A stretch of 27,860 bases of DNA from CAZIOH01 sp964540815 (GTDB lineage: Bacteria > Myxococcota_A > Polyangia > Fen-1088), in assembly GCA_964540815.1 (NCBI GenBank), contig CAZIOH010000095.1:1-27860 (forward strand), read 5' to 3'. How positions within the stretch are numbered: position 1 is the first letter of the stretch; each line of letters starts with the position of its first letter. Positions 1 through 6,790 of this stretch are shown one piece after another. Below the pieces are notes generated by a model. The model searched no databases. It was given only the letters and a program-made list of their open reading frames with translations, and was not told where the DNA came from. A program made the translations under genes and the position numbers.

Positions 1-1448
1 TGCGCGACCACCATGGGACCTCCGAGATCGTCGATGATCACCCGCGCCTTGGCGGCCTTGACCCTGGGGAACGACTCGAGGCAGCCCTCCACCTCGCCGA
101 GCGCGATCCGGCGCCCGTCGATCTTCACGAGATCGTCCTCGCGCCCGGTGATGTTGAGCCTGCCGCTGCGATCGAGCTGACCGAGATCCCCGGTGCGGAA
201 CCAGCCCTCCTGGTCGTGGCCTCCGATGGCGATCTCGCCCCGGCGGGCCGGCAGGCGGATGTCGGGCACGGTGCGGTGCGACAGCGCCCGCGACCGCACC
301 CAGATGGGTCCGGCCCCCCCGGTGCCGAGCTTGGTCCCATCCCCCGCCGCGATGCGAATCTCGACGCCCGCGAACGGCTTTCCGACCGCGCCCGGGTCGC
401 GTCCAGCCCGGTCGATGGCGAGGGGACCTGCCTGGGTGGTGTGATAGACCGACAGGGGTCTGATCCCGAACCGCTCGTAGAAGCCGTCGGCGATGGCCAG
501 GGGCAGCGACGATCCCGAGCTCAAGTAGCGGGCGTTCGGGACCTTGAGGGGCTTGATGGTCGGGATCTTCATCAGCGCCCCGAACAGCGACGGCGAGGCC
601 GGGAAGAAGTCGATGGCGTGGTCGCGGAGCAGCTTGGCGATGCGCTTGGCGGAGACCTCGTCCTCGAGGAACAATGTGGCGCCCGAGCAGAGCGCCGATA
701 TGAGCCCCACGTCGAACCCGTAGCTCTGGTGCAGCGGAATGGCACACAGGATGCGGTCGGTGCTCTTCAGATCCAGCGTGTCGGTCAGGATCTTGGCCAG
801 TCCGTCCAGGTTGTCGTTGGTGCGGATGATCCCGTGGGGATCGCCACCGATGGTGGCGGTGAACTGCACCAGGGCCACCTCGGGCTCCGCAGGGCCGAGG
901 TTGCCTTGCGAGCGATGTGGGTCATTGCGGCGGTAGATGCTGCAGGTGAGCAGGGTCCCCTGCAGGCGTCGCCGGTTCTCGGGGACGTGCTTCGAGATCA
1001 CGGGCGTGGCCCGGATGGGCCCGGAGCCTCCTGCGCCGCTGCGAATCGGGCCCGACCCGGGTCCGGTGGTGTGGACCGGCCCCGAGGAACCGCCTCCGCC
1101 GCCGGGCGTCTGGGTCACCTCCCCTCCGCGCGGGCGGGTGATGAGGGCCCGCAGCGGGGCCGCATCCAGCACCATCTCCAGATCCTTCGGGCTGATGGTG
1201 GGATCGAGGGGAACCGCGACCGCCTCGAGCTTGGAGAGGGCGAGCGCCAGGATCACGAAGTCGGGGACGTTGCCGAGCATCAGCCCGACCCAGGATCCGG
1301 CGACGATCCCGGCCGACCGCAGCTCTTGCGCCCGGCGATCGACGCGGTGGAGCAGCCCACGCCAGGAGAGGTACGTGTCCCGGTAGACGAGCGCTTTTTC
1401 GCTACCGCGCTCGGTGACGATTCCGGTCAGCCATTCATAGAGCCGCAT
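1..1448 (-). CDS. Partial AMP-binding (acyl-CoA ligase-like) adenylate-forming protein with degenerate ATP-binding motifs
   Basis: The frame runs off the left edge, so the last part of the C-terminal subdomain, including the usual catalytic lysine, is missing. From the ATG at 1448 the protein begins MRLYEWLTG; an in-frame ATG at 1466 is an alternative and neither has a clear ribosome binding site. Family features: CAIPLHQSYGFD near the middle, GWFRTGDL (residues 415-422, with D421) and GREDDLVKIDGRR, the hinge region of acyl-CoA or aryl-CoA ligases. Two core motifs are broken. The glycine-rich P-loop, normally TSGTTGxPKG, reads FTATIGGDPHGI (196-207), so the lysine is replaced by histidine. 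The YGxTE motif reads YHTTQAG (from residue 335), so Glu is replaced by Gln. A Gly/Pro-rich low-complexity stretch (about residues 106-150) fills part of the N-terminal domain. It could be a CoA ligase with altered chemistry or an inactive relative; the substrate cannot be told. Confidence 0.8.
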   Translation of the reverse strand, partial: MRLYEWLTGIVTERGSEKALVYRDTYLSWRGLLHRVDRRAQELRSAGIVAGSWVGLMLGNVPDFVILALALSKLEAVAVPLDPTISPKDLEMVLDAAPLRALITRPRGGEVTQTPGGGGGSSGPVHTTGPGSGPIRSGAGGSGPIRATPVISKHVPENRRRLQGTLLTCSIYRRNDPHRSQGNLGPAEPEVALVQFTATIGGDPHGIIRTNDNLDGLAKILTDTLDLKSTDRILCAIPLHQSYGFDVGLISALCSGATLFLEDEVSAKRIAKLLRDHAIDFFPASPSLFGALMKIPTIKPLKVPNARYLSSGSSLPLAIADGFYERFGIRPLSVYHTTQAGPLAIDRAGRDPGAVGKPFAGVEIRIAAGDGTKLGTGGAGPIWVRSRALSHRTVPDIRLPARRGEIAIGGHDQEGWFRTGDLGQLDRSGRLNITGREDDLVKIDGRRIALGEVEGCLESFPRVKAAKARVIIDDLGGPMVVA

Positions 1449-1640
1449 TTCGTGGTGGCTTTTCATCCGACATTGCCAACGTCGCCGAGGTCGCAGCCGG
1501 TGGAAAGCGCTCGAAGTCTATACGTGCACACGAGGCTCGGACAGCGCAATCACGGCGGTGAAACCGCTGGTCGCACCACCCTCGGCTCGGCGGCACGGGC
1601 GTGGCGGCTGGTGGCCCGCCGGCCCGACGCGGTGAGTAGG

Positions 1641-1664
1641 GGCCGGACCACGAAACGTCCGGCC
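1641..1664. repeat. 8-bp inverted repeat GGCCGGAC / GTCCGGCC
   Basis: GGCCGGAC (1641-1648) and GTCCGGCC (1657-1664) are perfect complements separated by 8 bases. TGTCCGGCC follows immediately as a further copy of the right arm, so the right half is doubled. No T-run follows, which argues against a terminator. Its position, roughly 190 bp upstream of the AMP-binding gene, would suit an operator. Confidence 0.4.
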
Positions 1665-1808
1665 TGTCCGGCCCGTCCCACCGGTCTGGCCGGCAGGCGA
1701 ACAGTTTGTTGCTGGCAAAATTGCAACGCGGTCGGGCGAACCCGGGACACCGGTCGACCCTCGCCCGGGAGCCGCGCCCCGCTCGGGCCTGGCGCGCCCA
1801 CCGGCCGA

Positions 1809-1822
1809 ACCTACATGTAGGT
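1809..1822. promoter_or_regulatory. 14-bp perfect palindrome ACCTACATGTAGGT, candidate operator
   Basis: ACCTACA/TGTAGGT is a perfect palindrome about 87 bp before the FHA-GGDEF start. The half-site ACCTAC recurs at 1889-1894, closer to that gene. A perfect palindrome plus a nearby half-site is the usual look of a dimeric regulator's site. The regulator is unknown. Confidence 0.4.
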
Positions 1823-1908
1823 AATCGACGGCTTCCGCGAAGATCCGCCCCACCCGGGACGGTCACCCTTTACGGAAATGGCGCGCTCACCTACGCTTTG
1901 CTGAAGCC

Positions 1909-2829
1909 TTGTCCCGCAAGCCCTCCGACCCCAACGACTCATCGGACTCCGACCACGTCCGGGCCAAGACCGTGGTCACGGCGATCAGTCGGATCTCGGA
2001 CCGGGCGATCAACAAGGAGGCCTGCCTGGTCGTCATCTACGGCGACGAGCTCGGCAAGAAGTACAACCTCCAGGCGACCAGCCTGATGCTCGGGCGATCG
2101 TCGAAGTGCGACATCCAGATCGACCAGGAGTCCATCTCGCGCAACCACTCCAAGATCGTCAACACCGGAAAGTCGTTGCTGATCCGCGACCTCGGCTCGA
2201 CCAACGGGACCTACGTCAACGACGAGCCGATCGAGGAGCACGTGCTGCGGGACGGTGACTTCATCAAGATCGGGCGCACCATCTTCAAGTTCCTCACCGG
2301 CGGCAACATCGAGAACGCCTACCACGAGGAGATCTATCGCCTCACCACCATCGACGGGCTCACCCAGATCTCGAACAAGCGCAACTTCACGGAGACCCTG
2401 GAGCGCGAGGTGGCCCGAGCCCACCGTTACCAGCGGGCGCTGTCCCTGGTCATGTTCGACATCGACTTCTTCAAGAACATCAACGACACCTACGGGCACC
2501 TGGCCGGAGACTACGTGCTCAAGCAGCTCGCCTCGACGGTGAAGACCAAGATCCGCCGCGAGGATCTCTTCGCGCGCTACGGCGGAGAGGAGTTCTCGAT
2601 CGTGCTGCCCGAGATCGCCCTCGGTCCATCGCTGGTGTTCGCCGAGAAGGTGCGGCAGCTGATCGAACAGCACGAGTTCAGGTTCGAGAACACCCGCATC
2701 GCCGTGACCATCTCGATGGGGGTGGCGAGCGTCAGCGAACAGGTCCGCGACGTCGAAGGTCTGGTGCGGGCGGCCGACGAGCAGATGTACGCGGCCAAGT
2801 CCCAGGGACGAAATCGGGTCCGCGGCTGA
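1909..2829 (+). CDS. FHA domain-GGDEF diguanylate cyclase
   Basis: Predicted cytoplasmic protein of 306 aa that makes cyclic di-GMP from two GTP under control of an FHA (phosphothreonine-binding) domain. FHA domain at about residues 50-128: GR at 62-63, SRNH at 77-80 and the NG pair at 99-100 are the residues that bind phosphopeptide. GGDEF domain at about 137-304: metal-binding FDID (D184, D186) and an intact GGEEF active site at 225-229. The product-inhibition I-site RxxD (R216 to D219) lies five residues before it, so enzyme activity and feedback inhibition are both expected. No membrane segment. The TTG at 1909 gives the longest frame; an in-frame GTG at 1972 (VVTAISRIS) is an alternative. 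It converges with the Ser/Thr kinase gene only 19 bp away, and that kinase or a relative is a plausible source of the phosphothreonine (inference). Confidence 0.93.
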   Translation: MSRKPSDPNDSSDSDHVRAKTVVTAISRISDRAINKEACLVVIYGDELGKKYNLQATSLMLGRSSKCDIQIDQESISRNHSKIVNTGKSLLIRDLGSTNGTYVNDEPIEEHVLRDGDFIKIGRTIFKFLTGGNIENAYHEEIYRLTTIDGLTQISNKRNFTETLEREVARAHRYQRALSLVMFDIDFFKNINDTYGHLAGDYVLKQLASTVKTKIRREDLFARYGGEEFSIVLPEIALGPSLVFAEKVRQLIEQHEFRFENTRIAVTISMGVASVSEQVRDVEGLVRAADEQMYAAKSQGRNRVRG

Positions 2830-2848
2830 GCACCCACCGCGAGGCCGG

Positions 2849-4507
2849 CTACTTCAGATCGGTGGGGGCCAGGACCTCGTCCTCGTCGGGCTGAGCGGGC
2901 TTCTCCACCCGCCGCGACGGGGCGGCGGCGGGCCCGCCGGCCTCCGCGGATTGCGTCGCGGACAGCTGGGTCTGCCGCCGGCTCGAGCCACCCCCGGCGC
3001 GGCGGGGCGACGGCGCGGGGATCGCCACGGTGGGCGTGGCGAGGGGACGCAGGGTTGCGAAGAAGGGCGCCGGGAGGTTGGGCACGATGATGACCGACTT
3101 GTCCTCGTAGCCCGCGCGACGCAGCTTGAACTCGACAGAGGTATCGCTGTACGGCACCTCCACCGAGAGCGGGGTGCGGCCGAGCTCCCACCCGTCGAGC
3201 GCGCGCAGAACGGTGGCGCCGTCGGGATCTGAGCTGAAGTTGATGCGGACCGTGGTGGGCCGCCGCTCGTTGCCGCTCGCACCGGTCGAGAGCCGTTGCC
3301 CTGGCCCCGGGGCCGCCGCGACGGGACGGCCGGCGTCGTGCCGCGGAGCCTGGGTGAAGGCGGTCACCAGGGCCACGGTCGCCAGGGCCGCCGCGATGCC
3401 GAGCAGCAGCTTGCGGTTGGTCTTCGGCCGCAGCGACGTGACCTTGTCCATCTCGCCCATGCCATGGCGAAAGGTGGACGGCACGCCGGTGGGATCCATC
3501 ACCACCCCGCCGCTGCGGAACCCGGTCACGGGGTTCCCGAAGTTCATGTCCCTGCGGGCCATCGGGGCCGCCAGCCGGGTCACCCCGGTCAGCTCGGCCG
3601 GCAGCCCCGTGGTGGGCGTCGCGGCCACGTAGCGCTCCGGATCCAGCAGGGCGTCGCGGAACTCCTGCATGGTCTGGAAACGAGCGCTGCGCTCCTTGGC
3701 CAGCGCGCGGAACAGGATCATCTCCACGGCCGCCGAGACCGCCGGGTTGATCTTCCGGGCCGACGGCGCCTGGTGGGTGATGTGCTTGACGATGATCTCG
3801 CCGTAGCCCTCGCCGCCGAACGGCACCTTGCCGGTCAACATCTCGAACAGGATGATCCCGAGCGAATAGATGTCCGCCCGGTTGTCGATCTGCAGCTTCC
3901 CCTCGCCCTGCTCGGGCGACATGTAGTAGGGCGTCCCCATCACCGAGCCGGCCCGCGTCTTGTGCGTGACCTTCTCCTCGACCTGGGTCAGCTTCGCCAG
4001 GCCGAAATCCAGCACCTTGACGAAGTCGGGGTTCCCGCGCCGGGTGATGAGGAAGATGTTCTCCGGCTTGAGATCGCGGTGGATGATCCCGTGGTCATGG
4101 GATGCGCCGAGGGCGTCGGCCACCTGCGCGGCGATGGCCAGGGCCCGGGCCTGGGAGATGAGGACCTCGCGCTTGAGGCGATCGGCCAGCGATTCGCCCT
4201 GGAGGTACTCCATGACGAAGTAGAAGTCGCCGCTCGGCGTGTTCCCGAAGTCGGCGATGTCCACGATATGGTCGTGGCCGATCTGGTTGACCGCCTTGGC
4301 CTCCATCATGAAGCGCGAGACCACCTCGGGGTTGCGCGAGAGCTCCGGGTGGATGGCCTTCATCGCCACCTTCTTGCCGATCACCGGATGGACGGCGAGG
4401 TACACCACCCCCATCCCGCCTTCCCCGATCTTGGCCGTGATCTCGTAGTTGCCGATGATCTGGCCAACATCGATCATGCGTGGAAGTGTGAACGGTGACG
4501 TGTTCAT
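2849..4507 (-). CDS. Membrane Ser/Thr protein kinase with C-terminal PEGA domain
   Basis: Hanks-type kinase of 552 aa. The kinase domain (about 21-290) has all key elements: glycine loop GEGGMGVVY (28-36), VAMK lysine K50, helix-C Glu E69, HRDLKPEN (143-150), DFG (167-169) and GTPYYMSPEQ (191-200). A juxtamembrane linker (about 290-362) is followed by one hydrophobic segment (about 367-386). The part outside the membrane contains a PEGA-type domain (about 418-489; DPDGATVLRALDGWELGRTPL) and ends in a Pro/Arg/Ala-rich tail. PEGA domains are thought to bind envelope polymers, so this should be an envelope-sensing kinase. The ATG at 4507 is used; Met11 (MIDVGQIIGNYEI, 4477) matches where relatives usually start, and neither start has a clear ribosome site. 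Likely clients are the window's FHA proteins (inference). Confidence 0.95.
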   Translation of the reverse strand: MNTSPFTLPRMIDVGQIIGNYEITAKIGEGGMGVVYLAVHPVIGKKVAMKAIHPELSRNPEVVSRFMMEAKAVNQIGHDHIVDIADFGNTPSGDFYFVMEYLQGESLADRLKREVLISQARALAIAAQVADALGASHDHGIIHRDLKPENIFLITRRGNPDFVKVLDFGLAKLTQVEEKVTHKTRAGSVMGTPYYMSPEQGEGKLQIDNRADIYSLGIILFEMLTGKVPFGGEGYGEIIVKHITHQAPSARKINPAVSAAVEMILFRALAKERSARFQTMQEFRDALLDPERYVAATPTTGLPAELTGVTRLAAPMARRDMNFGNPVTGFRSGGVVMDPTGVPSTFRHGMGEMDKVTSLRPKTNRKLLLGIAAALATVALVTAFTQAPRHDAGRPVAAAPGPGQRLSTGASGNERRPTTVRINFSSDPDGATVLRALDGWELGRTPLSVEVPYSDTSVEFKLRRAGYEDKSVIIVPNLPAPFFATLRPLATPTVAIPAPSPRRAGGGSSRRQTQLSATQSAEAGGPAAAPSRRVEKPAQPDEDEVLAPTDLK

Positions 4508-4835
4508 AGGGTAGTAGACGGTGAGCCAGCGTGATCGGTCATTTCATGGTGACCTTGCCCGTGACCTTGCCGAAGTCCCTCGTCACAAGCACCTGTAAGC
4601 AAGTGTAGGAAGAATAATACGATGGCAGGTCTCTTTCATTAGAAAAAATCGCGGCTTGCCGGGGGCTTCGGCTGTGTCGGCAGGCCACGGCGAAATCTGC
4701 AGAAAAACCTGCAAGAGAATGTGAACGACGCTGGGCGCTTTTTCCAACCGGAAAGCGGTCCGCCAATCGCCTTCGCGACATCGGGCTTCGCGTAGGGAAG
4801 AAGCAGTGCAGCGTGAGCCACGCGCGGGCCGAAGT
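4508..4835. other. AT-richer intergenic region upstream of the Ser/Thr kinase gene
   Basis: About 330 bases between the acyltransferase stop and the kinase start. It holds a direct repeat GTGACCTTGCC (4549-4559 and 4561-4571, period 12) and a locally AT-rich block (4605-4650) with a TATTAT -10-like hexamer on the minus strand (4614-4619). An 80-codon minus-strand open frame (4539-4781) has no recognisable domain, and I do not call it a gene. A roughly 110-base leader would separate the TATTAT motif from the kinase start. Confidence 0.5.
4612..4637 (-). promoter_or_regulatory. Candidate promoter element GAAAG-N12-GTATTATTC upstream of the kinase gene
   Basis: On the minus strand GAAAG (4637-4633) is followed after 12 bases by GTATTATTC (4620-4612). 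TATTAT matches the -10 consensus at five of six positions. I see no good -35 hexamer at the usual spacing. The same GAAAG and GTATTATTC words, 10 bases apart, lie before the anti-sigma-like gene (13672-13695). Confidence 0.3.
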
Positions 4836-5714
4836 TCAGCCGAAAATGACCGATTTGCGCTGCGTCAGGATTCGGCTGATCATCTCGTCGATGCGGGCCC
4901 GGACGCTCTCCGCGGTCTCCTGGACCACGGCGCTACCCGGTGGGGCCTCCGAGGGCACCTGCATCGGCTCGCCGATCTGGATGGTCCACTTGGTCGGTAC
5001 CGGCAGCAAACCGAGGGGACCCAGCCAGGGAAAGGTCGGGGTGATGGGGATGTAGGGGATGCCGAGGGGCTCGGCCATCCTCGTCACCTTGGCCAGGATG
5101 GGGTGAATCTCCTCGGCTCCGACGATGGCGACGGGGACGATGGGCACACGGGTCTCGATGGCCAGGCGCGCAAAGCCCCCGCGGCCGAAGCGCTCGAGCC
5201 GGTAGCGCTCGCGGTAGAGCTTGCCCACCCCGCGCAGGCCCTCGGGAAACACCCCGACCAGCTCGCCGCCGTCGAGGAGGCGCTTGGCGTGTCCCGAGGC
5301 GGCGCGCACACCGCCGATGCGAGCGACCACCGGCGCCATCCACGAGGAGCGGAAGGCGAAGTTCGCCACCAGGGTGCGCAGGCGGCGATGCTGCGGATGG
5401 TCGCGAAACACCCCGTATATGAGCAGGGCGCCGTCGTACGGGAGGCCGCCCGAGTGGTTGGCCACCAGCAGGGCCGGACCGGTGGCCGGGATGTTCTCGA
5501 TCCCGAGCATCCGCACGCGGAAGTAGCGGGCGTAGAGGAACTCGAGCAACGGCGCGACCGACGGGAGAAACGCCGGGTCGTGACCGAAGTCGGCGACGCT
5601 GTCGGGGTCGAGGGGCCCCGAGCGCATGGCGCCATAGATCCGTCCGAGCGCCGTGCGGACGGTCGGATCGAGGACGAGGGCCAAGGGCGGCGCCGGCGGC
5701 TGGGACGAGATCAT
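4836..5714 (-). CDS. Lysophospholipid acyltransferase family protein (MGAT/TMEM68-like subgroup)
   Basis: Protein of 292 aa that should transfer an acyl group to a glycerolipid acceptor at the inner membrane. Motif I is NHSGGLPYD, with catalytic H87 and D94. The spacing HX6D, rather than HX4D, and the SGG insert point to the MGAT/hemolysin-like subgroup instead of housekeeping PlsC. The FPEG motif (156-159, VGVFPEGLRG) binds the acceptor phosphate in the family, and VPIVPVAIVGAEE is the typical block IV. An N-terminal part of about 70 residues precedes the domain and has no clear membrane helix. Its ATG overlaps the stop of the upstream pseudouridine synthase gene (ATGA, 4 bp), so translation is probably coupled. 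Substrate unknown; a storage-lipid or outer-membrane lipid role is possible. Confidence 0.9.
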   Translation of the reverse strand: MISSQPPAPPLALVLDPTVRTALGRIYGAMRSGPLDPDSVADFGHDPAFLPSVAPLLEFLYARYFRVRMLGIENIPATGPALLVANHSGGLPYDGALLIYGVFRDHPQHRRLRTLVANFAFRSSWMAPVVARIGGVRAASGHAKRLLDGGELVGVFPEGLRGVGKLYRERYRLERFGRGGFARLAIETRVPIVPVAIVGAEEIHPILAKVTRMAEPLGIPYIPITPTFPWLGPLGLLPVPTKWTIQIGEPMQVPSEAPPGSAVVQETAESVRARIDEMISRILTQRKSVIFG

Positions 5715-6790
5715 CTTGCCGGCTTCATCCCCGGTTTCGCGGGGCCGGGGGCGGTGGCGGGGGGCGGTCGCAGCGCGTCGACCACGCGGGCGAAGGCCGG
5801 GGGCGGCGGGCTCTCGAAGAGCAGCGGAGCCTCCGAGGCCGGATGTGAGAACCCGAGCGTCTCGGCGTGGAGCATCATGCGCTCCGCCGGGAGGAGGGGC
5901 TCCCCCCGCAGGAGGCGGTCACGGGTGTAGACCGCGTCACCCACCACCGGGTGACCGGCCTCCGACAGGTGAATGCGTATCTGATGGGTACGGCCGGTCT
6001 CGAGCCGGATGCGGCACAGGGTCGCCGCCGCGAGGTGCTCGACCACCTCGACGTGGGTGATGGCGTGCTGGCCGAGCTGCGGGTTGCGGGTCGAGCCGCG
6101 CAGGTGGTCGCCGCGGTCGGGGACCAGGCGGGATTCGATGCGCCCCGCCTCCACGCGCCCATGCGCGAGCGCGAGGTACGTGCGGCGCGCGAGGTGCCGC
6201 TGGAAGATCCGGTGGAGCCCGGCCTCGGCGGTCCTGGTCTTCGCGAAGCACAGCAGCCCGGAGGTCTCCTTGTCGAGCCGGTGGACCGTGTAGAGCGGGC
6301 GGCTCGTCGCCGGGAGGCGCTGCGCGCGCCAGTGGTCGCGGATGAGATCGAGCGCGGTCCCGGTCTCCTTGCGCTCGAAGGGCACGCTCGAGATCCCGGC
6401 GGGCTTCTCGATCACGATGAGGTGGGCGTCCTCGTGGACGACCGTGAAGCCTGGCTGGGTGGTGCGTGGCCGCGGGGCACGCATGCGCAGCTCGATGGTC
6501 GAGGGGTGGAGCAGGCGGAGGGCCGGGTCGAGCGCCACCACGCCATCCACCCAGACCTTGCCGGTCTCGCACAGGCGCCGCACGGCGCTCCAGCTCTGGT
6601 CGGCGAGGCGGGGGCGCAGGGCGGCCGCGAGGGTGCTCCCCGCGTCCGCCGGGACCGTCGCGAAGGTCTGGCGCGGCGGGTCGGTGTTCGTCCCCGTGCC
6701 CTGACCGGACGCGAGGAACGAGGACGAGGACAAGGACGAGAACGAGAACGGGGCTTGGGCCCGAGTGTCGGAGGACCGGTGGTCAGCCAC
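5711..6790 (-). CDS. RluA-family pseudouridine synthase
   Basis: Converts uridine to pseudouridine in rRNA or tRNA. The protein has 359 aa. The catalytic motif HRLDKETSGLL (170-180, nucleophile D173) is complete, as are LETGRTHQIRIHL and HPVVGD. Residues about 52-102 look like an S4-type RNA-binding segment (VRRLCETGKVWVDGV), which gives the RluA/C/D layout. The first 40 residues are unlike the family: a Ser/Phe-rich tract (FSFSSLSSSSF) encoded by a GA-rich hexanucleotide-type repeat at about 6711-6756, followed by a Gly/Thr linker. The true start may therefore lie downstream, but no internal Met is well placed. It overlaps the 3' end of alaS by 8 bp and the acyltransferase start by 4 bp. RluA, RluC and RluD cannot be told apart from sequence alone. 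Confidence 0.92.
   Translation of the reverse strand: MADHRSSDTRAQAPFSFSSLSSSSFLASGQGTGTNTDPPRQTFATVPADAGSTLAAALRPRLADQSWSAVRRLCETGKVWVDGVVALDPALRLLHPSTIELRMRAPRPRTTQPGFTVVHEDAHLIVIEKPAGISSVPFERKETGTALDLIRDHWRAQRLPATSRPLYTVHRLDKETSGLLCFAKTRTAEAGLHRIFQRHLARRTYLALAHGRVEAGRIESRLVPDRGDHLRGSTRNPQLGQHAITHVEVVEHLAAATLCRIRLETGRTHQIRIHLSEAGHPVVGDAVYTRDRLLRGEPLLPAERMMLHAETLGFSHPASEAPLLFESPPPPAFARVVDALRPPPATAPGPAKPGMKPAR
6711..6756. repeat. Imperfect GA-rich hexanucleotide repeat inside the pseudouridine synthase gene
   Basis: The plus strand reads variants of GAGGAC/GAGAAC/AAGGAC in tandem (gacgaggacgaggacaagg). The tract lies in the 5' end of the minus-strand gene, where it encodes the Ser/Phe tract. 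Unit number could vary by slippage without breaking the frame, because the unit is six bases. Confidence 0.55.

Larger units (their letters stand above)
1467..1908. other. Divergent intergenic region between the AMP-binding gene and the FHA-GGDEF gene
   Basis: About 440 bases without a convincing gene; the open frames here are compositional shadows. It contains two symmetric elements listed separately: an 8-bp inverted repeat at 1641-1664 and a 14-bp perfect palindrome at 1809-1822. The segment 1705-1727 is locally AT-richer than its surroundings and could hold promoter elements, but I find no good -35/-10 pair. The region must carry the promoters of both flanking genes unless the FHA-GGDEF gene has a longer upstream start. 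Confidence 0.5.

Noticed and set aside
216..1820. 534-codon plus-strand open frame opposite the AMP-binding gene
   Set aside because: Arg/Gly/Asp-rich composition without motifs; it is the antisense shadow of a gene with clear ligase motifs.
4539..4781. 80-codon minus-strand frame upstream of the acyltransferase side
   Set aside because: No ribosome site, no recognisable domain, and it covers the AT-rich promoter-like block of the kinase gene.
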